Program-made: the position numbers and the translations under genes | In this document: positions 31,053 through 40,928 of the stretch, piece by piece | How positions within the stretch are numbered: the stretch's first letter is position 1 | Layout of the letters: the number at the start of each line of letters is the position of its first letter | Assembly (NCBI GenBank): GCA_038380435.1 | Contig: JAWZYU010000058.1 | Location: forward strand, 2,480,001-2,544,000 | Source of the DNA: Ryuthela nishihirai | Lineage: Eukaryota; Arthropoda; Arachnida; Araneae; Heptathelidae | Length of the DNA stretch: 64,000 nucleotides | Reading direction: 5' to 3' | Notes under the pieces: model-generated | Seen by the model: the letters and a program-made list of their open reading frames with translations, nothing else | The model's database searches: none | Told to the model about the DNA's origin: nothing

Positions 31053-31897
31053 AGCGTCCACTACTAAGATAAAGCTGATTTGAATTCAATTGAATAACTC
31101 TCCTTAAAGTAGAACTGATGTGAAATGGCACAAACTGTTTTTCGGGAAAGTTGTTGCAACTTTCGATCGGACCACCGAGAAAACTTTCGCGTCCAAAACT
31201 GTGATTGGTTGGTTTCGGTGGTCACTCTCACGTACAGTGAACAACACTGAATTTTCGCGTACGAATTGAAAATTCCATTACCTAGTTACTGAAAAAATAA
31301 TGTAAAAAACTATTCATGTATTCTACCATGTATTAATACTTATTTAAGTAATTTTCGGTAATGACTAATAGACCATTACGGGAAAAACGCAGTGCTGACG
31401 TGGTTGCCAGAAACACCACTAATTTACAATAAATTAATGAACGTTTTTCGTTTTGGTCAAAAATAAAATCAATAAAATTGAATTCGATATAACCAATCAA
31501 TACCTTATCACTCACCTCGCCATAAAAAAAAATCACGTTTTTCCTTATATATGAAATTAATTTTATTCAAAAATTTATTTCTAAGCAGAATTTAGAAACT
31601 TAAAGTAGGAACACCTGCATATAAACCATTGCATTTTAAAACGAATTAAAAAAAACTTCCAACTGAGGAACATGTCTTAGAAAATAATTAATAGATCAGA
31701 CTTTATCAAACTAGAAAATATTACAAAAATTAATATTTAATAAATTACCAGTAGTAAGTTTCTTTAACTTTCCCAAACCTTGAAAAAGAATTCTAAGTTT
31801 ACCATGTATTAGAAACTTATGGAACACCAACTAACTGTTAGACTTTGAGTGAAATATTTCTTTCTGTTCTTGGTAAATTACTGGCTTTTGCTGTTAG
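31053..31897. other. H4 upstream flank and AT-rich spacer
   Basis: In H4 orientation a CCAAT box occurs twice close together (plus strand ATTGGTTGG at 31,204-31,212), about 150 bp upstream of the start. No TATA box is evident. A possible further CRE-like relic (TGACGTGG with GTTGCCAG) lies at 31,379-31,418. Nothing else recognised. Confidence 0.45.
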
Positions 31898-32115
31898 TTT
31901 CGGAAAGACCGCCGTCCTTGGGATGGAACGTTAAGTCGTGAGCCGTACCCTGCGCACTTTAAAGAACACGCTGGATGGCCTTGACGGGAGGCTACCGTCT
32001 ATATCCCAATGGCTGTTCCATTGGGTCCCCTCCTGGAAAGGTATCTGGGTTTTGTGACCTAAGTATTTAACCGATGGTGTGCAAGAAAGTGACGCTCAGA
32101 GGTGAAACAACCCAA
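31898..32115 (+). mobile_element. SINE-2, 5'-truncated
   Basis: Body from GGAAAGACCGCCGTCC through GCACTTTAAAGAACACG and GGCTGTTCCATTGGGTCC to GGTGAAACAACCCAA. No tRNA head. Confidence 0.85.
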
Positions 32116-33479
32116 TTGTCAGCTTTTTTCGAAATTCAAAACTCGAATTTTAATTGCCTTTCGGAAAACCTCCGGAAGGATCGCCCAGTATGATGTAACG
32201 TTGAATTAATACCCTAAGACCGGATTTAACCTACTAATTACGAAACCTCTCAAAATTTCAAAATAAATTATTGACAATGAATAATTTAAATATAAAAAAA
32301 ATTTAAAAGTCATAGTGTAATATCCAATCTTCAGACTTTGTATTATTTCATAATCAACTACTTTCTATTCAGAATCCTGTTGAAAACATTTCCCCCTTTC
32401 CTATTTGAATTATAAACTCTAATAATTACCTCTCTGTGACTAACCATTTGCTATATAACGTCTGTTATCGCAATATATGGATTTCAAATCAAGAATACGT
32501 CTTAAAATACCAAATCTATTTTTTATACTCCGCATCCGCTTCTTATTGTTCTTCGCGTCGCCGGATATACGAGAATTTCCAACAATTATATCGCATAAAG
32601 CTTATTTCAATAACCGGAAGTGCATGATATTGTTTCGTCAAAGTAGCAACGTATATGTAGTATTATTGAAAATATGAGCATATTTTAGGTGTAAAATGCA
32701 GTTGATATGAGAGAGATTTCTTATAAGATTTGAATTTCATGATATGTAGATCTGATGTGAATTAGTTTCTGTATTAGACGGTGAAATTATTAATCAAGTA
32801 TAGATATTTGGTGAGAAAAAATTTCCATGTTCGAATAATGTTTAAATCTGATAATGTAAAGTGACAGTTTCGCAGAAAGGAAGCGGAAATGATCGTAAGT
32901 TATGAGTTATGTAGCTCACTTGAATATAGTTTATTGTTGATTCCTATTTTAATATCCTTTGCTGTTAAGAGATTTAAAAATAATTGAATCTGTGTAATTT
33001 ATAGAGTTTTGGTTTGAGCTGCGTTTTTTAAATTTCGAATTGAGGTTTGGATAAAAACTATTTAAGAATAGCAGGATTGTTTCTTTTTTTAAGTATGATG
33101 TTGTACTTTTTTTCTCTAGTTTTTCCTCTCGGTATGTTGTGTGTATATATATATATAGGGTATTTGATATTTCTAGTGTTGAGGTGTATTTGGTGGCAAT
33201 GTTGGAGTTAATATGATTTTGAAGAATATCTAAAGAATGTATTCTAAAGAATTGGAGAAAAGGGTTTTAATTTAGTCGCTAGTAATATGTTTAAAAGTTT
33301 TCCTTATGTTGAAAGTGTTGTGATATTTATGTAAATTGAGAAGAATTTCGATGGGTTGTTAGCGGGATGGAAATGGGGGTTTCGGTTTGGAGTTAAAAAG
33401 AACAGTGTGAAAAAAAGAACAAGACGCCAAGTGGGTTTTAGAGGAAAAGAGAAGAGGGCGAAAAAAGCAGGTGTCGTTG
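32116..33479. other. AT-rich spacer, nothing recognised
   Basis: No coding or RNA feature seen; a short TA run at 33,147-33,158. Confidence 0.5.
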
Positions 33480-33545
33480 TTGGGGTAAGGGGGGTGGGGG
33501 TGTGGGAGTGTGGGAGGGTTGAGTGTGTGTGTGTGGAGGGGGGGA
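33480..33545 (+). repeat. G-rich low-complexity tract
   Basis: Runs of three to seven G alternate with GTGTGT over about 65 bp, giving a strong strand bias and quadruplex potential. It creates a spurious open frame. Confidence 0.8.
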
Positions 33546-33710
33546 GTGACTACGAGTGCGTTGGTCCGCAGGGACAAGAAACAGGAAAAATTAACGAATG
33601 CATTGCTGAGATGGAGAAAAAATTTTTTTTTCCATTCTAATCGTATACTCTGTCGTTTTTAAGAGTTTTTGAACTACTCTAGACACCAAAAATTGCCTGG
33701 TACGAGAGAA

Positions 33711-33772
33711 GGGGGGGGGGGGGGGGGGGTTACAGGTAAAGATTTAATTAATTAATTAATTTAATTAATTAA
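33711..33772 (+). repeat. 19-nt G homopolymer followed by TTAA repeats
   Basis: Nineteen consecutive G at 33,711-33,729, then TTAATTAATTAA-type repeats at 33,744-33,772. Homopolymer length may be unreliable in the assembly. Confidence 0.9.
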
Positions 33773-34121
33773 CACTCCCCCACCCTCTACACGGTTTTTT
33801 TTTTGTTTTGAATTTCCTGGTCTGACACACAAATGAAATTTGCAATGTGCTTCGACAGTCTGTTTCTGCAACTAGAAGAGCAATTTTTTTCTCAGGCAGT
33901 GCACCTTAGTGCTCTGTCCATCATCAAACCCATTAAGCTCTGTCCATCATCAAACTATTTCAAAAACATGATATTGTACTAAAATTTATCTCATAAATAC
34001 TTCCTATCTGTATCTCACTCGTAGGTTCACTAACCAAAATTTTATATTCCTCATCAGAGCTCTAAAGGAAATGAAATCAGATTATTATTAGTATTTTTCA
34101 CCCTGTGAGAGATGCTTCTCA
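33773..34121. other. Spacer, nothing recognised
   Basis: AAGCTCTGTCCATCATCAAA-like text occurs twice near 33,910-33,955, a minor direct repeat. No gene seen. Confidence 0.5.
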
Positions 34122-34800
34122 TTAAATGGTAGCTAGGTAGTCACTGGAAGGAGAGCTGTGCACCAATTCCCTGTGATGATGCATAGAAATGGCCTGGCCT
34201 AGCACCTAATATCCGACGCCGCCTTTTCGTGGTGCAGACAGTTAGTACCTTTCAAAAGAGATACTCTCTTGTGGAAGTGAACGGAAGGGGAGTGCTGCCA
34301 GATTAGTGTAGCCTACTGATCTGGACAACTATGGCTACTTTTCTTATTTTTCCACCCTACTGAGGAATGGTCAACCACACAGGGTCCTGGTGCTGACCAT
34401 ATAAACCCACTGGACTGGACAGATATATGGCTCTGAGCGTGATTATGGATCCTGATTTTGCTGCACTGGTGGGCTTCTATGGAGAGAAAATCTTCCGCTG
34501 TGTTTTCTGTTTGTTTGTGGGTTGACAGCCCCAAGTTAATAGATTCACAGGATATGTTTATCAGCTGGCGGATAATCCGGAGCAGAGGTCATCGCAGGCA
34601 CCTGAACACTTTACTTCTATTAGCATCGTACAAATTCTACATTGGAGGAAGTCTTGCAGTGTAGATGGCTGCAGCCTTTAGTGGTGGGGGAACGGGTCTT
34701 TGCCCCATGTCTGCGATTAGGTGGCTGTTTGATATTGTCGGCATTCCCTCTCTCATTAACATAGTTTTTTTAACATCCCACTAACAATTTTTTCTCCATA

Positions 34801-35742
34801 GGTAGTTGGAATGTGAGGACTCTGCACAGAGTTTTTTCTCTTGATGTCCTCACACAAGAATTCCACCATTATAATTTAAATATTCTCGGCTTGCAAGAGA
34901 CCAGATGGACAGATAAAGGTCAGATTCTTAAAATTAATCTTAAATTTCTCTTTTCTGTGAGGGACGACAATAAGCATCACCAAGGCGTGGGTCTGCTTCT
35001 CAGCAGACACGCTAGTGATGCTCTTCTTGGATATGAGTGCATTAATGAAAGGTTTCTTACAGCAAAATTTCAGACAAGCATTAAAGACTTGAGTGTTATA
35101 TGCAGTTATGCCCCCTCTGAGGATGCCGATGAGGATGAGAAGGATAGGTTTTACTTACAACTTCAGGATATTTTGAATTCTGTCAAGTAAGGATATATTA
35201 CCGTTTTTCTAGGTGATTTCAATGCCAAAGTTGGTACTGACTCTGACCTTTGGGGAGGAGTAATAGGCCCTTTTGGTATTGGTAGCTGCACTGGCAATGG
35301 GCAACGTCTCCTACAGGTAAGTAAACTCAATGGATTCAGAATAACTAACACATATTACAAACACCGCGACATACATAAGTACACATGGGTTTCACCTGAT
35401 GGGCTGCATAGGAATATGATTGATTATATATTAATTAACAGCAAATGGGCTAGTTCTGTTAGAAATACCAGGGCATATAGGGGAGCTGAAATTGGATCTG
35501 ATCATTACCTTGTTAAAAGTGTCTTGCAACTTAAACTTAAAAAATGTTGTGCTAGGGTTGAAAAATTTACTTTTAATACTGAAGCTCTAAAAGACCCAGT
35601 TATAACCAAAGCTTACCATGATAGGTTACTTAGTCATTATGAGAGTCTTGGTTTGCTTTATACTGAAGTTGAGGAAGAATGGGGCCATTTTAAACAGGCT
35701 TTTTTGGAAACTAACAATACTCTTTTAGGAAAAAAGGAGTAG
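34801..35742 (+). pseudogene. APE-type endonuclease of LINE-A copy 3, one internal stop
   Basis: All EEP boxes are present in order: SWNVRTL (34,804), LNILGLQETRWTDK (catalytic Glu), HHQGVGLLLSRHASDALLG, VICSYAPSEDAD, VFLGDFNAKVG (catalytic Asp/Asn, 35,207), KYTWVSPDG, MIDYILINSKWAS and EIGSDHYLVKSVL (final Asp-His). A TAA at 35,188-35,190 interrupts between SVK and the GDFN box but the frame resumes. The linker ends at a TAG at 35,740. The intact enzyme would nick target DNA for priming. Confidence 0.88.
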
Positions 35743-37304
35743 AGGAGCCAGAATTATTTAAGTGATAAGGCTCTTGAGCTTATTTCAGAAAAAGGGAGGA
35801 ACTACAGGAATGTCCTTAATCAGTACCTTACTAGTCCTAATAGAAAGGATTACAGAGAGCTTAATAAACCTGTAAAGGAACAGTTAGCTACTGATAAGAA
35901 TTTTTGACTTGATGGCTTGGCTGACAAAGCCAAGGAAGCAGTTAGGCAGCACAACAGCAGAGAGCTGTACCATATAGTTAATGTTTTGTGTGGTAGAAAA
36001 CGGACAGGTATTGAGGGATAAACAAGGTAAAGTTAGAGAAGGTGAGGATTCTGTCATGGCTAGGTGGGCTGATCATTTCAGTGATATTCTAAACAATGCG
36101 GTTATTTCTATTCCCATTGTTTGCAATGATGATAGACGCATTGGTGGCTTTAATGTTGGCCCTATAACACAATTTGAAGTTATTTTGGCTGTTTCTAAAC
36201 TTAAACTTCATAAATCCCCAGGGGTAGATGAAATTACTACAGAAATGCTTAGAGCTGGGCATGTTTCGGTTAGCACTTGGATGACTGAAATTCTGAATAT
36301 CTTTTATGATAAAGGCATGGTTCCTAAGGATTTTACCAGAGCTATTGTTATCCCTATTTTCAAAAAAGGCGATCTCAGTTCTTGTGATAACTATAGGAAT
36401 ATCAGCCCACTCTCTGTTCCAGGTAAAGTTCTTTCCATGATTGTGCTTAATAGAATTAAGAATCTGGTTGACAGGCAATTGCGTGATGAGCAATGTGGAT
36501 TCAAAAGTGGTAGGGAATGTGTGGATCAGATATTTTCACTTAGGCAGATTCTTGAGAAATGTTTAGAGTTTCGAAAACCTCTGGTTGCTAGCTTTGTTGA
36601 TTTCAAAAAGGCTTTCGACTCTGTTGATCGTCATAATTTGTTGTTGATTGTGAGATCATATGGTATACCTGACAAGTTAGTTAACATAATGAAAGCTCTC
36701 TATAATAACACTGAGTCGTGTGTGAGAGTTGGTAATGTTTGTAGCAATTGGTATTACTTCTGGTGTTCGACAAGGGTGCATTTTGTCTCCTTTTCTCTTT
36801 TGCTTGGTTATTGATTATGTTATACGAAATTCACTTCAAAGGAAAGAGTTTGGCCTTAAATGGACTGGAGAGAAGAAAATTTCTAATTTAGATTATGCTG
36901 ATGATTTAGCCGTTTTGGCAAATGGTGTTGATGAGATGAACTCTTTCATTCGAGCTGTTGATGAGACTGGTAGTAGATTAGGTTTTGTTATGAACAGAGA
37001 GAAAAGTAAAGTGATGAAAATTGATCAAACAGGCTGTGATTCCGTTAATCTGAATGGTTGCAATCTTGAGCAGGTGTCAGAGTTTAATTATCTTGTGAGC
37101 TATGTAACAGATAATGGTGATGTGCGGCATGAGATTAACAGACGAATAGGGATTGCTGCCGGGACATTTAAGAATCTATGGAGAGTGTGGAGAAATAGGC
37201 GTATACACCTAAAGACTAAAATTAGACTGTATAATAGTTTGGTTCTTTCTAGGGTTAGTTATGGTAGTGAAACGTGGATACTGTGTAAACAAGATAACAG
37301 GTAA
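35743..37304 (+). pseudogene. Reverse transcriptase of LINE-A copy 3, with stop and frameshifts
   Basis: After the linker (LSDKALELIS, NRKDYRELN, a TGA at 35,905, then AVRQHNSRELYHIV) the RT is readable from about 36,020: KSPGVDEITTEML, IVIPIFKKGDLSSCDNYR, SVPGKVLSMIVLNRI, SFVDFKKAFDSVDR (motif A). A frameshift near 36,750 falls just before motif B, which is in the next frame (ITSGVRQGCILSPFLF), followed by NLDYADDLAVLANGVDEM (motif C) and FNYLVSYVTDNGDVRHE. Catalytic residues are all present. Not translatable as one protein. Confidence 0.88.
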
Positions 37305-37465
37305 CTAGATGCTTACGCAGTATCTTGGACAAATTTGTAACTAATGATGAGGTTAGGTAAAGGAGTTTGATACCTCCTTTAAGCAGCATATTGTGCAGAG
37401 ATAGACTCCGTTGGTTTGGCCATGCTGCCCGTATGAATAATTATAGATTGGCGAATAGCGTTAGC
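37305..37465 (+). pseudogene. Truncated C-terminal region of LINE-A copy 3
   Basis: Text equivalent to RDRLRWFGHAARMNNYRLANSV is readable, matching 1868-1985 nearly base for base. The fingerprint end of the domain is absent. Confidence 0.75.
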
Positions 37466-37740
37466 GTATGGATATGGCGAAGAATTGATATAATTTGAGG
37501 TGTTTTTTAGATTTTCGGAGCTTTGCGTACCGGGAACACATTACAGTGTAATAAGCAACCATTGGCAAGGTCTATGCGATTAAAAAATACACACGGACTG
37601 TGTTCCTTATGTCCTTCTTTAAACCACTATTCTGCTGCTTGAAAAAGTATCAGGTGAATAAAGTTTAATAATATTCATAAAGTGTTTGTGGTTCGTTTAT
37701 AAATTCTTTCAGGTAAGTAATTTTGTAGTGAATATTTATT
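37457..37740 (+). repeat. Repeat X, copy E (partial)
   Basis: From TATGGATATGGCGAAG to AATTTTGTAGTGAATA it matches 1977-2265 at high identity (for example ACACATTACAGTGTAATAA and TCTATGCGATTAAAAAATAC). It stops near 37,740, shortly before the LINE ORF1. Confidence 0.85.
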
Positions 37741-37942
37741 ATGGTTTTTTATTATGGTGAGTTGTATAATTTGTCTGTGCGCTTTTATTTTTAACTTAGT
37801 TCTTTTTTTAAATGTTTTTGCATATTTTATTTGCATAACGTGCTTCTAGTATTATTGAACTTTTAAAGAACTTGTAAATTTTTGTTAAATTGTTCAACCC
37901 AAACGAAATTACTCATATTTACGCATTTATGTTTGAGTTAAC

Positions 37943-39050
37943 ATGGCTCTTATATGTATAGTTTGTAAATTGGATTTTGGTGATGTTAGTGAATTTCTTC
38001 ATTGTAAAGACGCATGTGGTGGCTACGTCCATTTTTATTGTGTTGGAATGAAGCAAAGAAAATGTTTTAGCATTTTAAGAAGATGTCTTTAGAAAAGAAA
38101 AGGAATTTGCTATGCTCGAAATGTATCAATCTTCCCAGTAACTCTTGTAAGCCTAAATCAAATAAACAACAGAAACTACAGCAACAGAAGAACGTGCCAT
38201 CGCGTGATGTGACAACAGTTGACGTGGAAACAAAAAGTTGTACAACAAATAAATCTTCATATTTAGAAAATGAATTTTATGGTAAGTGTAATGTGGCTTC
38301 AAATATATTAAGCCTAGAAGCGAAAGGCGATCCTGCGACAGTGCTCCATGTGGAAAATGCACCCGAAAAGCGGGCAACACAGAGCGAGGGAACTGACGAC
38401 AGGAAGCAGCCAGAACAAAAATCGAGAGATTTTGTGGGTGAACAGATTAGTTACAGTGATTTGTGCCAATTGAAAGAAGATATTGTTGCAATTCTGAGGA
38501 CTGATAATCTTACAGTAAAGGGTGAATAGGCAATTATTAAAGCAGAATTAAAAGATTTTAAGAAAGAATTACTTGAAGTTCAGAAATCAGCTGACTTCTG
38601 CTCTTGCAAAATCGATGATTTTTCTAGAACCATAGACTCGATTACGAAGACTGTCTCTGACGTTAAAAAAGAAAATGCCATCTTAACGCGAAAAGTTAAT
38701 TCGTTCGAAAAAAATGTAGCTGACTGAAAAACGATATAATGTATTTACAGCAAGTGTCCAGAAATATGAATATAGAGATTGTAGGACTAAAAGAAACACC
38801 AAACGAAAATCTACCAAAATTAATTAAAATAATTGGCGATAAGTTGAAGATAACTGCGGGTGAAAATGAAAATCAAGTTGCACACAGAGTGCCATCTGCA
38901 AATAAAAATAAACCGAGACCAATCATCGCACAATTGGATTCGCGACAGAATAGAAATAAATGTGTCGAAGCATTTAAAGGAAACAAAAATTTAAACGGAA
39001 AAGATTTGATTGGAGACGATGGTGAAGGACTGGTTTTCGTCAATGAACAT
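37943..39050 (+). pseudogene. LINE ORF1: PHD-like finger, coiled coil, FP25K-like C-terminal region; cut by the satellite
   Basis: The start at 37,943 encodes CIVCK, HCKDAC and YVHFYCVG, and LLCSKC follows in the next frame after a frameshift near 38,060. Together these give a C4HC3 PHD-type spacing. A low-complexity region is followed by a coiled coil (LKDFKKELLEV, IDDFSRTIDSITKTVSDVKK; about 38,540-38,720), with a TAG at 38,527 and a one-base deletion near 38,727. The last part (NIEIVGLKETPNENL, AHRVPSANKNKPRPIIAQL, GLVFVNEH) resembles the C-terminal domain shared by LINE ORF1 proteins and baculovirus FP25K. Such ORF1 proteins bind element RNA and act in the RNP. It stops being LINE at 39,050. 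It may belong to LINE-B or a relative; this is inference. Confidence 0.82.
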
Positions 39051-40322
39051 GGGTTTCGTAGGTTTGGCACGTGGTCTTTGGGGTTTCCAGGTTTGACATG
39101 TGGCGTTTCTGCTCACCAGGATTTGGCATTTGGGCTTTTGCAGGATAAGCCTGGGGCGTTTGGGATTTCGTGGGTTTGGCCTGGGGCAATTGGTCTTTCA
39201 CGGGTTTGGTGTTTGTGCTTTTGCAGGTTTGGAATGGGGCACTTGGGCTTTCACGGGTTTGGTGTTTGGGCTTTTGCAGGTTCATCCTCGGGCGTTTGGG
39301 ATTTCATGGGTTCTGCTTTAGGGCATTTGGGCTTTCGTGGGTTTTGCCTGATGCGTTTGGGTTTGGCCTGAGGCGTTTGGGATTTCCCAGGTTTGGCCTG
39401 GGGCATTGGGGCTTCCGTGGGTTTGGCCTGGGGCATTTGGATTTTCACGGGTTTGCCGTGTCGGATTTGGGATTTCCCGTGTTTGGCATTTGCGCTTTTG
39501 CAGATGTCGCCTGGGGCATTTGGGCTTTTGTGGGGTTGGCATGTGGCCTTTGGGCTTTCCAGGTTTGGCATGTAGCATTTGAGCTTACCCAGTTTTGGCA
39601 TTTGGGCTTTCGAAGGTTAGGCCTGGGGCGTTTGGGCTTACCCGGATTTGGCATTTGAGCTTTTGCAGATTAGGCCTGGGCCGTTTGGGTTTCGTGGGTT
39701 TGGCACGTGGCCTTTGGGGTTTCCAGGTTTGACATGTGGCATTTGTGCTCACCAGGATTTGGCATTTGGGCTTTTGCAGCATAAGCCTGGGGCGTTTGGG
39801 ATTTCGTGGGTTTGGCCTGGGGCAATTGGTCTTTCACGGGTTTGGTGTTTGTGCTTTTGCAGGTTTGGCCTGGGGCACTTGGGCTTTCACGGGTTTGGTG
39901 TTTGGGGTTTGGCAGGTTTGGCCTTGGGCGTTTGGGCTTTCATGGGTTCTGCCTTGCTGCATTTGGGCTTTTGTGGGTTTTGCCTGGTGCGTTTGGGTTT
40001 GGCCTGAGGCGTTTGGGATTTCCCGGGTTTGGCCTGGGGCAAAGGGGCTTCCGTGGGTTTGGCCTTTCGCATTTGGGTTTTCACGGGTTTGGCGTGTGGG
40101 ATTTGGGATTTCCCGTGTTTGGCATTTGCGCTTTTGCAGATGTCGCCTGGGGCATTTGGGCTTTTGTGGGTTTGGCATGTGGCCTTTGGGGTTTCCAGGT
40201 ATGGCATGCAGCATTTGAGCTTACCCAGTTTTGGCATTTGGGCTTTCGAAGGTTAGGCCTGGGGCGTTTGGGCTTACCCGGATTTGGCATTTGAGCTTTT
40301 GCAGATTAGGCCTGGGCCGTTT

Positions 40323-40928
40323 GGGTTTCGTGGGTTTGACATGTGGCCTTTGGGGTTTCCAGGTTTGGCATGTGGCATTTGTGCTCACCAGGATTTGGCA
40401 TTTGGGCTTTTGCACGATAAGCCTGGGGCGTTTGGGATTTCGTGGGTTTGGCCTGGGGCAATTGGTCTTTCACGGCTTTGGTGTTTGTGCTTTTGCAGGT
40501 TTGGAATGGGGCACTTGGGCTTTCACGGGTTTGGTGTTTGGGCTTTTGCAGTTTCTTCCTCGGGTGTTTGGGATTTCATGGGTTCTGTCTTGGGGCATTT
40601 GGGCTTTCGTGGGTTTTGCCTGGTGCGTATGAGTTTGGCCTGAGGCGTTTGGGATTTCCCAGGTTTGGCCTGGGGCATTTGGGTTTTCACGGGTTTGGCG
40701 TGTGGGATTTGGGATTTCCCGTGTTTGGCATTTGCGCTTTTGCAGATGTCGCCTGGGGCATTTGGGCTTTTGTGGGGTTGGCATGTGGCCTTTGGGCTTT
40801 CCAGGTTTGGCATGTAGCATTTGAGCTTACCCAGTTTTGGCATTTGGGCTTTCGAAGGTTAGGCCTGGGGCGTTTGGGCTTACCCGGATTTGGCATTTGA
40901 GCTTTTGCAGATTAGGCCTGGGCCGTTT
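40323..40928 (+). repeat. Satellite unit 3 (606 bp), lacking exactly one sub-repeat
   Basis: At about 40,672 the sub-repeat that begins TTGGGGCTTCCGTGGG in all other complete units is absent, a clean 30-bp loss between CCTGGGGCA words. Confidence 0.95.

Larger units (their letters stand above)
34122..37465 (+). mobile_element. LINE-A copy 3, longest copy, 3' end replaced by repeat X
   Basis: The plus-strand copy reads 5' UTR (34,122-34,800), complete endonuclease (34,801 to about 35,600), linker, RT (about 35,990-37,100) and most of the C-terminal region (to 37,465). The native end seen in copy 2 (GRPRTRW, AQDR, GAT repeat) is absent. At 37,457-37,465 it continues into repeat X at the same breakpoint as at 1977-1985. 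Stops at 35,188, 35,740 and 35,905 and frameshifts near 36,012 and 36,750 inactivate it. Confidence 0.9.

Noticed and set aside
33356..33640. 94-codon open frame
   Set aside because: Arises from a G-rich low-complexity tract; no domain.
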